A DNA stretch of 64,000 nt from Chinchilla lanigera (GCF_000276665.1 NW_004955417.1:29939295-30003294); one strand, 5' to 3'; counted from the first letter of the stretch, positions 33,110 through 44,529 are shown. Numbers and translations are program-made. Notes: generated from the letters alone by a model not told the origin.

Positions 33110-35260
33110 GCTGGGGGAGCCGCCCGACAGCGTGGGAGGGACCAAAGTCTGACTTAGTTTTGTGGGACTGGGCCAGGACTACCTCAGCACAGATGTGGGA
33201 GCAGGGGTCACGGGGTGTTCAGTGATGCAGAGGATCCTGAATCTCCCGTGGGCATCATCAGTGCCCAATTCTGTTTCCGCTCACAAGGAGCCTTCTCTTC
33301 ACACATCGTGTGATTTGCCGAAGACAGTCGAAGTAAAGAAGCTTCACAGCCATGTGAAATCCAAACACGGCCTTTGTGCCCCATTACGAAACTGAACTTA
33401 AAATTTTCCTAAATTGTAATAGAAATTTCTCTTCAGATGACCACTATTCCAGTAAGCTGACATTAGAAGATCTTGAATTTAATCTAAAAGCCTGGAAACC
33501 TTTCCACTGAGAAAGCCATAAATACAGTACAGTAAAATAAGGCAAATGATGACCTTTTCAACATATATAACAAAATATTCTTGGCATTTTTGTTTTGGAT
33601 AGAATATGAAATGTACATGTATTTATGTATTTGTAAGATATATAATGTGCAAATGACTAATGTCATGAATAAAAAGTTTCTTTATAGTTAATAAAAAGGA
33701 GAAAGATTTCAATAGAGGAAAGACAAATTAAATAACTAGAAAGTACATAGAAGAAAACTATCGATGGATTTTACATATATAAAGATATCTAGCAAAATAT
33801 GTTAAATACCACTAAAGATCAAATAAGTTGAAGTTACTGTTTTTCAGCTACTGGACTGTCAAGGAAAAGAGCACTTTGTTTGATATTTGTGGGAAACACT
33901 CTCAATTTACCTCTCCGGGTGAAGAGTAAACTTCTAAAGCCTTAAGCCATGAGTCGCTCACTCTGGAGCTGTTATTGAACGAGCACCAGTGATCTGAGGA
34001 TGTGTTCTGTGGTCGCCGTTGGAGGTAGGACCAAATCCTCAGCCCAAGTACCCTCAGACGTGGAGACTTGGGAAGCCGCACGGTGCGAAGAGGTTTGTAG
34101 TCCACGCCCCGCGACCTCGGGACATGGGGTACGCAGCGGCTCCTCTGAAGACCCTCCTTGGGCAGAGGGGCATCTCTGCTCCAGCTATGGTTCAGGTGAG
34201 CTGGGTGCGAGTCCCCCCAGCAGCCAGGCCTCTCGTGTGGCCAGAGGTTGCTGCCCTTGTGAAGGGCTCCCCGCAGCTCTGCCCGGGTACGGGTGCGGGG
34301 AGCCAGGGGAAGGCCGGCCCGGAGCTGGAGTCAGGCTCTGTTACGATTCTGCTGTGTGGCTGATGGCGGAAATGTGCCCTGTCTGTGAGCTGCTGGACCC
34401 TGGACTCGCTGCTATGAGCCACTGAGGCCGTGGAAGACGGACGCCCGCCAAGCGGCCCGGCGCTGCGTCCCTGAGAAGTGAAATCGGGGGTCACTCTTGC
34501 AACGCTGGACCCGAAGGCACTGAACCGTGTGCTGGTGTGCGGCATTTGGAATGCTGTCCCTAGAGGTGTGCACGCTCTCGATTGGTATTGCGCCCATTTG
34601 CGAGCACAGAGCTCCCGGAGTCCTCCACCCGAGTGCCAGCGGTGGGTAAGAACTGATTCTGTAGCCGCTGATTGGACTAGAAAAGAAAGCCAGGAGTCTA
34701 CAAAAATGAATAGAGAGCCCCCTGGCTCGTGCAGGTCCCCTCTAGTGACAGTGGCGGGAATCTGATCAGTCCATCCACAGGATGGCTCTGGGGTCTGTCT
34801 TTCTTCAGTGGTGTCCCAGGAAGGGACGGACCCTCCCCAGTGGGTCCCAACCATTTGCAGAGGGGACAAAACACATTCTGCTCACTCTGCACACATCTGT
34901 GTGCACACACACACACACACACAAACACACACTCACACCCGTATGCATACAGAATCGGAGGGGAAGTCACCAAATGCTAGCAATCATTACTTCTGATGGT
35001 GCTATTTTTCGTGTTTGTATTTTCTTTAATGTGCGCGATGCCTGTGACATCTTTAAGAAAATAAGGCTGTTGTAGGGATCTGCCTTCCTGTAGGCTCTTT
35101 CTTGGGTGATTAGGCCAGGCCGAGGGTGGGAATTGAAGCCGGGACTTGATGCCTGGGCTCCGGTCTGGCACAGTCTGGTTTGAAGACGGCCCAGATGGCC
35201 TGGCCGGGAGACAGTGCTTAGTAAACAGCTTGCTGCACGGTCTGTTTAATTCTGATTTAC
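33110..35260. other. Non-genic stretch
   Basis: 33400-33860 is AT-rich and may hold an unrecognisable L1 fragment. 33990-34640 is GC-rich with overlapping open frames on both strands (141 and 225 codons) that I do not trust. A (CA)n tract lies at 34902-34938. Confidence 0.4.
34902..34938. repeat. (CA)n microsatellite, imperfect
   Basis: CA dinucleotides with two interruptions. It creates threonine/histidine-rich runs in three overlapping open frames that are not genes. Confidence 0.95.
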
Positions 35261-35269
35261 CATGGTTCA

Positions 35270-35700
35270 GAACATCTTGAATTACTTTTGTATTGATTTT
35301 GTAATTTTATAAGCCCCCAGATTTCAGAGGTAGAAAAAATTACTCAGCGTTCCTATGGTTAATTATGTTCTCTTCTACTTTTTCAGTGCCTTGTCTAGAG
35401 AATGATAACATATTCCTAATAATGCTATTGAATTTTGGCAATTGGGTGGGGTGAGAATTTGGCTAATCAAGAGGCTTACTTCATTAGCAAAGCAAATAAT
35501 GTTTAGAGGAGAGGAACATTTCACGGCACAAAGGAAGGATAATAAATTAGCCAATTTACAACCACGAAGCATGCCTGAAAACAGCGTTACTGTCTATTGA
35601 TGATGAAACACCGTCATTTCAAAAATGAAAGGTTATTAAACGCGTGCTTATGCTTCGTAAAGTATTAATACTGATTTCTCAGTCATGGCGAGGGAGAGAA
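35270..35700. promoter_or_regulatory. Candidate conserved noncoding element
   Basis: An AT-rich block free of recognisable transposons, with short homeodomain-type TAAT/ATTA cores (for example near 35289, 35361, 35413, 35543, 35666). Unusually for such AT-rich DNA, CpGs persist: near 35523, 35567, 35585, 35612, 35640-35644, 35657 and 35688. No frame is coding-like. This combination is typical of deeply conserved enhancers in mammals (established pattern); the assignment itself is inference. Confidence 0.3.
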
Positions 35701-35873
35701 GTATGTTTAAAAGCTGGCTTTGCAGGTGGTCTACTTAGAAAGTCCACTGTGCAGCATTGATTTCAGTACCAGAATATTTACCAAGGATAATGAAGGCAGT
35801 CTGGGGAGTGCTGTGGACTTCAGTACATGTGATGGGGCACCCACCGACTCTGAGTCTTTGGCAGTAACCGCAT

Positions 35874-36110
35874 CTATTTCGTGTGTCTTAAATCCATAAC
35901 TTGTAGAACAGAGCTCTCATTTAAACATCCTCCCATCAGAAATCTCGCTTCCTCACTGGGAGTGTAATTTATGGACGACGGGTCCTCGCAGAACGACAGC
36001 GTGCCGTGCGGGAGTAAACGCTCGTAACCTGTCTGTCTTGTGCGCATGGAGGGAGATCCACCCACGCTCTCCACCCTTCCTCGCTTTCATTTAAGGTCCC
36101 TAATTTTTAC
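35874..36110. other. CpG-retaining segment with short open frames on both strands
   Basis: On the minus strand a 66-codon open frame ends at 35874 and includes TGYERLLPHGTLSFCED, preceded by an acceptor-like CTCCCTCCATGCGCACAAGACAG. On the plus strand a short frame from an ATG near 35973 reads MDDGSSQNDSVPCGSKRS. CpGs are dense at 35970-36030. Opposed readings and the lack of a donor keep me from calling an exon. It may be a continuation of the conserved element just upstream. Confidence 0.3.
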
Positions 36111-36127
36111 CCAACACCTCACAGACG

Positions 36128-36320
36128 CCTAGCGCTCTTACTGAGCGCCTGTTCTGTGCCAGCCTTCGGCCAGGTCCAGGTCTGTCCTGTGTGGACTTCG
36201 GTCTCCTGGCAGGATGTCCACGGAAGTCTGCGTCACTGCTGCTGAGCAGAGGTGATCTTCCGCTTGTTTTCCTCAGTTTCCCGCAGAGCTGAGAAGCAGG
36301 TGCATTCAGACTTTGGACCG
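36128..36320 (-). repeat. Probable MIR SINE remnant
   Basis: 'CTTACTGAGCGCCTGTTCTGTGCCAGCCTTCGGCC' is the MIR 'tattgagcacctactatgtgccaggcac' block in reverse orientation, followed at a suitable distance by 'CTCAGTTTCCCGCAGAGCTGAGAAGCAGG'. Diverged; the second half is doubtful. Confidence 0.4.
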
Positions 36321-36329
36321 GAAGAGGGC

Positions 36330-37050
36330 TCCTCCTGCAGCAGAGGTGTGGGGAAAAGCGTGCTGGAGTGAGGGGAGGAAACTGTGGGTGGGAGTGAGTG
36401 TCTTCCAGAGGTTCGAGGCAGGGCCGGGGAGGGAGGGTCACTGATTGCCCTGCAGCCCTGCAACCCACTCAGCAGCCTTCGTCCCTTTTCTAAAAGCAGC
36501 TGGAGTCAGAGCCTACTGCTTGCACCTTAAGCCTCAGTGACTTGATACCATAAAGCTGATTTCCTTAGTGAAGAGATGGAACCAGAGAGGTTGGCTGGAC
36601 CACGTCGTCTGTGTGCTACTGCAAGCTGAGCTACTGCAGGTCCCGCTCTGTAATCCGCTGGGCGATCACTCCCGGCTCCACACAGCCCAAATCTCAAGAC
36701 AGCAGGTGGCTTCTCCTCCTCGCTGGCTCGGGTGCAGGCTGTGAGTGGACGCAGTGGTCCCAGCGTGGTGAGAAAGTGCGCAGCACAGCCAGGCTGTGAA
36801 CAGCGCAGCCGCGCCCTGACTCAGAGCACGTATCCTCCTTCAGCGGCTTTGCCAGCGGTTATGAAGTACCAGCTCTAGAGATGACCTGGCGGTCTCCTGC
36901 TAGAGATGCGGAGCTGCTGGCTGTGCTGCAGAGCCGGGCTGGGGGAACCCGGCCCCTGTCCCTGCTGCTCCATGGGCGGGTTCCAAGGTTGGGGCGTGCT
37001 GAGGTTCATTAGCCCGAGAGAAACCGTGTGTGCTGTGATTAATGAGTCTT
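36330..37050. other. Non-genic stretch
   Basis: GC-rich, no confident repeat. Open frames at 36611-36799 and elsewhere are unremarkable. Confidence 0.35.
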
Positions 37051-37052
37051 AC

Positions 37053-37116
37053 ACTGGCCAACTCCGATTCAAATATGTGGTCTGAGCTGTTGGAGCGGGC
37101 GGAGCGGCCAGCGGCT
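37053..37116 (-). CDS. Weak candidate internal coding exon, unrecognised
   Basis: On the minus strand a good pyrimidine tract and AG (CCTTGCCCTCCTCACCGCAG) precede a 64-base segment that ends at a GTAAGA donor. The exon base before that donor is T, which weakens it. Two frames are open. Entered with one base carried from the 48584 exon it reads on in phase (PLAAPPAPTAQTTYLNRSWP) and exits with two bases, which fits the 21272 candidate. In the other frame it reads RSNSSDHIFESELAS. With two open frames the coding claim is weak, but the acceptor is among the best in the window. Confidence 0.25.
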
Positions 37117-37119
37117 CTG

Positions 37120-39585
37120 CGGTGAGGAGGGCAAGGTCTGTCCACAGGTCAGAAACCTGAGTCCTTTCACACCCCGCGGAGAGAGAGAGATGATGACCGC
37201 TCCCAGGTTACCTCCTGAGCCGCGAGGGCTGGTGCCGACCGTCTCCGGAGGTCACACGTTTCTCCCTTCTCCCACTACGGAGTACTTGGTGAAACTCAGA
37301 CGGTGGTGATTCTCAGTCTTTCTTTTGTGTCTCACAGGCCTTTGAGACACACAGTTCTGCTGCTTCCTCTTCTGCCCGGATTGCCCGCTCCGTCTCCGGG
37401 GCGGCCCTGCCGTGTCTGACGGGCAGAGCGCACCCTGCAGCACGCTGGCCTGGGCTGGAAAGTCGGTGGGTGCCGTGTGAGCACAGCCTGTGTCTGGAGG
37501 AGGTACCAGGCTTCCTTGGTCAGTGCTGAGATGACCTGTGCCGGCTGCTCCTCCCCACCCTCCTCCCTCTCCATCCACTCCATCCGCTTCCCACGAGAAA
37601 GCAGTCAAGGCGCACCCCCAGCGTGCCCACCCCCTCAGACGCCTGTGGGGTGACCATGACTGGCACCGGGCTCCTGTGTGGCCACTGCACATGGTCTCCT
37701 CCCACAGGGAAGCTCGGCAGTGGAGGGAGCTGTCTGGCTTCCCCTCTGCCTGTGGAGTGCGCATTCACGGCGTGGAGTAGGGTGCAGAAGAGGACTCCTT
37801 GGGTCCCCACCGCCAGTCCTTCTCCAGGGTCCAGGTCGGGAGAAACTCCGCGTCTCAGGAGTCCCACTGCTTTCTGGCCTGAACGGGGGTCCAGTTGGAA
37901 GGAAGAAATGGGCTTATCTGAAGAGAAGACCCAACAGCGTTGCCCCTTGATGTGCATTGTGTACTCGCACAACTGTTTCTTTTGAAAGTGGACATGCCGG
38001 ATTTCTCAGACCTTGTAGTGATAATTGATCATCTCTTGTAAACCTTTCTTCTGGGAAATATGCTGGACAAGCAGCCTAAAGAAGGAGAAGTAGTGGGGGG
38101 AAAGAGAGAGCGGGTGAGGACAGATGCCTGCGGTCCTCTCGGGTCTCTGTTCTGTCCCCGGTGGAACCTTTTCTTGCTTCTGTACAAGTTCTGCTTCCCT
38201 TCCTTGCTCCTTGTCACGTCACAGATGCACAGTGTCATCCTGACTGGGGTGCTGTGGTCTGTAGCGGACTCTGCACCCTGAGGTGGCCTGGGGCTGTGGG
38301 TGGTGTTGGCTCCGTCCCTGCCTGGTCTGTGCCTGCTCCATGTTGGGAGTACTGTGGAGTGTGTGGGGTGTCTACACTGACTTCGTGTTTGGGTCAAGCA
38401 CGCCCAATGGCTTGCAGATGTCTGAAAATATGAAACGGTGGCATCTTTAACGACGACAGACGCACAGTGGCTGGGCGAAACTCAAACACTGTGTGTGACT
38501 CAGGACTGGACAACCCTCATCTTCCAAAGCCCCTTTCAACTTTGTCCAGCAGGGCAGCTACTCAGTTGTTTCCGATGATCCGCTATCCTGGAGCCAGCCG
38601 AGGTCACGAGACATGTCACGAGACACAGCTGAAGAGCACCATGTCCGGGCTGTCCCTGCCACCCTGGCGTTGAGGCAAAGACCTGCCCTCTCGCTTCTGG
38701 GCTCAGTGCCTGCACGGTCTCACGATGCCTCCTTGCTCTGCCCTCCTGCTGTCCTTACTGTCCAGGTCGGGAGCAGAGAGGTGAGGGCTGTGGGTTCTTT
38801 CCGGGACTCTCCACAGGACGGCCTGCTTGCTGTCCCCTTGCTGCTGGAAACCTGTGTCCTTGTCTGTGCAGCCTGATGGGCTGCCTGGAGCTGCTGCTAA
38901 GGGCAGTTTGGCCATCCAAGTAGGACGCAGCCCCTCCCAACACATGTACACCACAGCCACATGATTACCGAACTCGAAAGCCAGCGCCAGCCAGCCCTGA
39001 AAGTCACCCTTATCTCCGAGTGCAGGGGAGTCACAAGTGGGCAGCTCACGTGGGTTGCTGGTGGAAGTTTATGTTTCCTGAGCCTCTGGGGCCAGGTAGT
39101 GAGTCCAAGAGCCAGCAGTGTGTTTGCTGGCTGCATCTGATGGCCCAGGAGGGTCACATACAGGACATCTCACTGGGGTCCACCCTACTTCCGTCCCTGG
39201 GTGGGACATTGCTCCATACCACCGTGGCCAGGAGGTTCAGAGGTGCCTGCCCTCTCCCAGTGTCTGTGGAAGTGTGAGGTGGCCAGGGCGGGGCTCCCTC
39301 CTGGAGTCAACCCCACATGCTCCCAGCTCAGGCCGGATCTTCTCTGACGCCCAGAGGCATACTTCCCTTGGGTTGCACGTGTGCTGTGGTATTTACTCTT
39401 GCCACTTGCACGATGAGAATCCCTCCTGGTCCTGGTGACGTGGTTTTTCACACTGCCTAAACTGCCGGGTTGCCCCCTTAAAGTGGGAAGCAGCCCCTTG
39501 GAGGCGCCGGGAGCACCTGGCCTGCGATGGAGTCCTATCAGCTGCCACAACCCTGGAGCCCCAGACCTGCCACAGATGGGAGAGA
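37120..39585. other. GC-rich non-genic stretch
   Basis: Overlapping open frames on both strands (up to 170 codons on the minus strand at 37252-37764) reflect GC-rich composition. No repeat family was recognised and no splice-bounded frame was convincing. Confidence 0.4.
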
Positions 39586-39589
39586 GGGT

Positions 39590-39910
39590 GATGAAGCTTA
39601 TGTTTAGACACAGGACGTCCCAGTGTGTTTGGGAGGTGACTGGGCTCCCCGGTGGATCCATCCCTGGATGAGTTCATGACTGCGTGTGTGGCTGGAAGCT
39701 GGGCCTGGAATGTAACCTGGAAGCAGGAGTTCACATCCCCAGCTTCTCCTCCCCTCTCAGCTTCCGGCTGCCAAGAAGGGAGTGGCTCCCTACCCCCGGC
39801 TGTCCCCCCAAGCTGTCCCTGCCCCAAGTCAGCTAACCAGGAACTGCACGACCCGAATGTGTGAGCCTGAATAAAACTCTCCTCTCTTAAGTTGTGGGTG
39901 GTGGACATTT
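39590..39910 (+). mobile_element. MaLR-type LTR remnant with AATAAA
   Basis: Sense orientation: 'GGGAGGTGACTGGGCTCCCCGG', 'GATCCATCCCTGGATGAGTTCATGACTG', a 'CTGGAAGCTGGGCCTGG' middle. 'TTCCGGCTGCCAAGAAGGG' follows, and then the polyadenylation block 'GTGTGAGCCTGAATAAAACTCTCCTCTCTTAAGTTG' with AATAAA at 39870-39875. This is the usual 3' part of MaLR LTRs (gagccaaaataaa...ctcctttaagttg). It could supply a poly(A) signal on the plus strand. Confidence 0.65.
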
Positions 39911-40499
39911 TGTCCCTGTGGGAGGAAAGTGACCGTGCACCCTGGAAGCATCTAGACAGGACCTGTACGAGGTGACACTGTCCTTCTGAGCAGGTAAGTG
40001 ACCCTGGGCTGTGTGAGACAAAGGGTCCTCCTGAGGAGGCCTCCTTCTCTGATCAAAACAGGAAGAAGAGAAAAAGCACAGGGTGGGGCCACGTTTCCAC
40101 ATAAGACAGTGTGACTAAGGCTCTTAGGAAGAGGAGGATGAAGAAGAAACTGACGTTTATCAAACTGGAAGAGACATGGAAGCTGGTAGACATGTGGAAG
40201 CCAAGGGAACCCAAGAGGACACAGGGAGAGACTAGCAGGACGTACTAGAGAAGAGAAGAGAAATTAACCTGTGAGCTGGAGCAACCGGCTGGGAGGACCG
40301 TTGGCAGCTGTTCATTCTCACCCTTGCTGGACCCGTTAGAGTGGGCAGACGCGGACGATGAGCCCAAGGACTTGGACAGTCGCCCTCTTTTCTGTGGTGG
40401 AGGAGACACAGAGCCTTGATGGAAACTGCCATTGCCTTCAGCACCTTCTGGTGAAGCTGATCCTGCTGGCTCTGCGGGGTTCTTTTCAAACTGAAAGAT

Positions 40500-40650
40500 G
40501 GCTGCCTCCGTCTCTGTCTCCGTCTCTGTCTCTGTCTCTGTCTCCGTCTCCATCTCTCTCTGTCTCTCTCTCTCTCTTTCTCTCTCTCTCTTTGACTTTC
40601 TCTCTCTCTCTCTCTCTCCCTCTCTCTCTCTCTTTCCCTCATTTCCTCCC
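40500..40650 (+). repeat. Long polypyrimidine tract (TCTCTG)n/(CT)n
   Basis: About 150 bases almost wholly of C and T with a TCTCYG hexamer phase at 40512-40560 passing into CT dinucleotides. The complementary polypurine strand gives Arg-Glu repeats in two frames, which explains the two 'ORFs' of 142 and 152 codons there. Such tracts can form triplex (H-DNA) structures and are replication-slippage hot spots (established). Confidence 0.95.
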
Positions 40651-40654
40651 TCCC

Positions 40655-41610
40655 ACAGAGAATAACTGACCATGCGTGGAGAATCCTCACAATTCTTCTC
40701 TCCAGACCAAAGAGCCCAGGAAACTTGTATCTGTGGGTCTTAGAAGCTCAAAGGAGAAACTTGGAAGACCGGTACCGCAGGAAGTACAGATCCTTTCTAA
40801 TTCAGAAGCAGCCAGAATCTTAGTATTTCTCCTTTATTTTGTGCTTCTTTGTTATGTATTTACCAAGCCAAAGAGTGAATTTGCTAAATTCAAAAGCATC
40901 CTTACCCCAGGCAAGTTCTGTGTATACACTGAAGGATTATTATAAGTGAAAGTAAGCTAGTTGAAATGGGAAGGAAATAGCACATTTAAATCTTTGTTGC
41001 TATTCCACTTAATTCAGAGCTCTTGTTTTTCTTTCTAAATTCATCCTGGCATGGATGAATTTTATTTTTGTCTGTGCTTCATATTACGGAACATTGCTTA
41101 AGGTTTGTTCTGATTTTTATCAATTTATTTCACTACTCTTTATTGGAGCAAGAGAATTTTTAAGGTCACACATATAATGACGTATGAAGCCCCTCTAGGA
41201 GGAATACTAAGGTGACTTACAAAAATTGTCTTAGCGACTGTGTGAAGTAGATATGGAGCAAAGAATTCATCTGTTCTTGCTCTTCTGCTTGCATTACACT
41301 TGTGGAGAATCCTCTCCTCGCATGGGGACTCTTAGCTTTGCTTACACATCCGATGCCCACGTCACATGGAAGCAGGGGACTTGCAGACTGGGGTTGGAAC
41401 AGACTCTTCAGACACAGGGGGCAGGAAGCAGAGGAGAAAGGGGCCTGGACTCCTCAGTCGCTGGGTGGGTGTGTTTAGGTCTGGGTGCCAGACTTCAGAC
41501 TCTGAGGGAGGTTCTAGTGTCTCCATGACACTATGTTATGAGTACAGAGTATTGGAGAACCTTGGCTCTGAAGGCATGAAATTTGAATTAGTCAGACATA
41601 ATTCCACGTT
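40655..41610. other. Non-genic stretch
   Basis: AT-rich for 40950-41240. No exon, RNA gene or recognised repeat. Confidence 0.4.
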
Positions 41611-41619
41611 AATGTGGGA

Positions 41620-41702
41620 TTTTTTTCAGTGCTGGGGATAAAAGCCCCAGGCCTCATACATACAAGCTAGGCGAGTGCTCGGCCACCAAGGTCCCGCCCC
41701 AT
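41620..41702 (-). mobile_element. ID-like tRNA-derived SINE
   Basis: The reverse complement reads GGGCGGGACCTTGGTGGCCGAGCACTCGCC, then GAGGCCTGGGGCTTTTATCCCCAGCACTG, followed by an A-run (T-run at 41620-41626 on the plus strand). This is the box A / box B layout of ID-type SINEs. The box B (GGTTCGAnnCC) is badly diverged, so it is an old copy. It resembles a tRNA gene only superficially. Confidence 0.65.
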
Positions 41703-41790
41703 CCCGGCAGTGTGCTCCTGGGCTTGATCTCTCTAAGTCTTGGTACCTTCATTTGTGAAAATGGGGCTGTTTTCCACACACCTCTACCTT
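41703..41790 (+). repeat. MIR SINE core
   Basis: 'CTTGATCTCTCTAAGTCTTGGTACCTTCATTTGTGAAAATGGGGCTG' matches the MIR core (cttaacctctctgtgcctcagtttcctcatctgtaaaatgggga). The remainder is lost. Confidence 0.5.
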
Positions 41791-41794
41791 TTTG

Positions 41795-43785
41795 TCTGGA
41801 AGCACCGCCTACACCACACACACAGGAGATAATGTCAACTGTAGGGTAATGACCAAAGAGGCTTAGTGCCCCAGCCTCGTGAGTAGGACTCCGTGGGTCG
41901 GGTTGGAGCTAAAATACCCTGCACTGCAGCCCCAAAGTGCTCCTTCCTCTCCGCCCCCTAGGGACGCTGGGCTCCAGGAAAGAAACAAAGATTGATGCAC
42001 AGGAGACCAGAGACAAGGATGTCAGGAAGCATTCAATGCAGACTAAAGGCATCGTCCTGCCCTGGGGAAAAGTGGGGGAAAGTGGAGCTGTATATGATTA
42101 TTCCAGCTCAACTGCACACATTCAGCATTTGAAAAACACTTATCTATTACAGTGAGGACCTTGCATATTAGCTAATCATTTGCTGCCCACTCTAAAAATA
42201 AAAGGGAAAAACGAAATACAGTTTATGCCCAATAGAAAGAAAGAGTATGCAGAAACCCATGTTGTACTTTGTGGGTGGTTCAGGGGTCATTTAGGCTAAT
42301 TTGGGAACTGTATGTTTTTTTTCCTTATGTATTTCATTTTAGAACACAGAAGGTCATTTTTGTGGAGTTACTATAAGCATTTTCTGTGGGTTGATATTTT
42401 CATAATCCAGTCCTAGTCATGGATTTGTGGCAACACTTTCATAGTCCACAAAAACTCTGATTAGGCCTCAACTACATGCATTTTATGGAAATGTGTTTTA
42501 TATCTGTTATTTTCTAGTTTATTTATGCTTGGTAGTTTGTACCTTAGCCATGTACTCATTTTCATATATAATTGCTATAAAAGGCAATCCCTTTCCCAGG
42601 AAGGGCAAGAGGAGCCCTAGCGCACTAAAATGTGTGTCCACAGCTGGAAGGAAGGCAGCCGTGATACCAACCTGAACGTGCCCCGCCTGGCTGAGCCGTG
42701 GAGCTGAAAACCTGCCCATGGAAATGCTTTGGGAGCCTTGGAAGAAATGTGCCATCAAAATGCAAATATGTTTTCATTTAAAAAGAAAAAAAGCGTTTCT
42801 CTATGGAAACTGGTTTACATAGGATTTGGAGTTAACATTCCAGTTTCTCAACTGATTGAAACCATTGGCTGTTTTATTTACTGATGTTCGTGGGACTTAG
42901 TACCGCCTGCTGCTCATGGTTAAAGCATGCGAAATTCCTGGGATTTGAATCTGCCAGCAGATTCCTTTGCTATGGTCCACTTTTTTTGTAGCCTGTTGGT
43001 TCAACTTTTCTTGGTAGCCCCGTATTCATTTTGCTAAATGTGTGTTTTGTTGTAGATCTTCTATGACCTGAACTATAAGTTCCTAATTTCCATGAGTAAT
43101 GAAACACATGTAAATTGTTAGAGCTTAAGTTATTCTGACGCTGTTGCCTACACTTTTTTGCTTTTGATAACCAGAGGTCCTTTTTTTCCCTCCTTTCTCA
43201 TTTGTTTCTCAAACCAAACTCTTTTCACTTACGTTGTTGTCAGGCCGTGTTTCGCAGTCGTGGAGAGCGCTGTGTGGACCCTGGTCACTCAGGGTTGACG
43301 CTGGAGAGCGCATCACCGCAGAGGTGATTCGGTGAAGTGCGCTTGGTTGCCTGGGTCCTGATCCAGTGTGACGGGTGTCTTGTTAAAAGTGAAGTTAGGA
43401 CTCTTGCCGGGAAAACGCTGTGAGATCCCTGTACCCAGGAACCTCTGAACCTCTGAAGCTGGGAGAGGTCTGGGACAGGAGACTCTTCCTCAGCGTGGTG
43501 GAGGAAGCACTCCTGGTGGAGACCTTGTACTTTGTTCCTACAGCCCTAGTGAAGGAATGCTCACTTGATAGCGCTCTCCATGCATTCCCAAACCTTCTTC
43601 ATTCTTTGCCTTTTTTTCTTTACTATTTTTTAAAGCAGGACTGCTCTCCTCTATTGGACATATGTTCAAACTTTATCTGTCATTTAAGGTCTGGTGGCTC
43701 CCAGGACAACTTGTGAAGATTTCATGAACAAACTTCACATGGAAGGTGGCAGAGTCTCCTCCCTACTGCAGCTGTGGCAGTAGCC
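41795..43785. other. Non-genic stretch, AT-rich
   Basis: No reliable exon or repeat. 42150-43180 is AT-rich with scattered short open frames; 43220-43480 is a GC-richer patch with a repeated GGAGAGCGC at 43262 and 43303. Confidence 0.4.
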
Positions 43786-43789
43786 GGGC

Positions 43790-43960
43790 AGGAGTATCTC
43801 ACTGGTTCATTGTGTTTCCCTCATGACTAATGCTATTGAGCACTGTGCGTGTCATTGCTAGTCATTTGTGTATTTCTTTAGAGAAATGTTTAAGATTTTT
43901 GCCCATATTTCAATTATGCGCCTTTCTATTTTTAGAAGTCGTGATTTCTTGTCAATCTGG
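43790..43960 (-). mobile_element. Old L1 3' UTR fragment
   Basis: 'TTCCCTCATGACTAATGCTATTGAGCACTG' then 'TTTGTGTATTTCTTTAGAGAAATGTTTAAGATTTTTGCCCATATTTCAATTATG' is the reverse-complement block of L1M 3' UTRs (tgatgactaatgatgttgagca ... gagaaatgtctgttcaggtctttgccc). Confidence 0.75.
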
Positions 43961-44049
43961 CTGCCCATTACATGTCCTTCTTGCCTGACTGCAAGGGCTA
44001 AGCCTCCAGCATGAAGATAAACAGGTGGTAGAAGCAAACAACCTTTTCT

Positions 44050-44525
44050 GCTGCTGACCTCAGAAAGGCTTTCATCCACTTAGCCTTTTGGTCTGGTGCT
44101 AGCTGGGACTCCTTCATGGATCCTTTTCATGTGGCTGAGAAAGTTTCCCCTAGTCCAAGTCTGCTGAGTGTTTTCATAATAAAGCATGCTGGTGTCCTTT
44201 CCTACATCCATCCAGATGACCGCTGTGTCCTTGAATGCAGCATCTTGCACTGCCAGATCATCCTCTGTTCCCAGCTGGGCCTGGTGTGTCGCACACACCA
44301 TGCTGCTGAGTCGGGTTTGCTCATGGATGGTTTTATGAGTGGATTCATGACGAGGGTTGGCCTGCAGTGTGCCAGAGATATCTTTTGGTTTGGGGATCAG
44401 AACAATGCTGGCTTCATAGAATGAGCACCAAGCACTCCTCTCCATTCTAGTTCTCGGAAAGGTTGAAGAAGAGTCAGTGTTGATTCTTCTCTCTTGACTG
44501 GAATGTTTCTCTTGAAGACAGTGCG
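44050..44525 (-). mobile_element. Old L1 ORF2 fragment
   Basis: Reverse-complement matches to the reverse-transcriptase part of L1 ORF2. 'AGTTTCCCCTAGTCCAAGTCTGCTGAGTGTTTTCATAATAAAGCATGCTGG' lies near 44150-44195. Then 'GCTGCTGAGTCGGGTTTGCTCATGG' follows near 44301-44325, and 'GATCAGAACAATGCTGGCTTCATAGAATGAGC' near 44393-44425. Stops throughout. The 102-codon plus-strand frame here is the antisense of this L1. It lies next to the 3' UTR fragment in the same orientation, so both may derive from one rearranged insertion. Confidence 0.75.
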
Positions 44526-44529
44526 CAGG

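Noticed and set aside
34192..34869. 225-codon minus-strand open frame
   Set aside because: Overlaps 114- and 141-codon plus frames over GC-rich DNA; no domain or splice support.
34782..35075. Overlapping plus-strand frames rich in His-Thr
   Set aside because: They run through the (CA)n microsatellite.
40232..40690. Minus-strand open frames of 142 and 152 codons rich in Arg-Glu
   Set aside because: They translate the (CT)n/(TCTCTG)n tract; a simple repeat has no stops in these frames.
41620..41702. tRNA-like element
   Set aside because: Diverged ID-like SINE; the box B is broken and no acceptor stem pairs.
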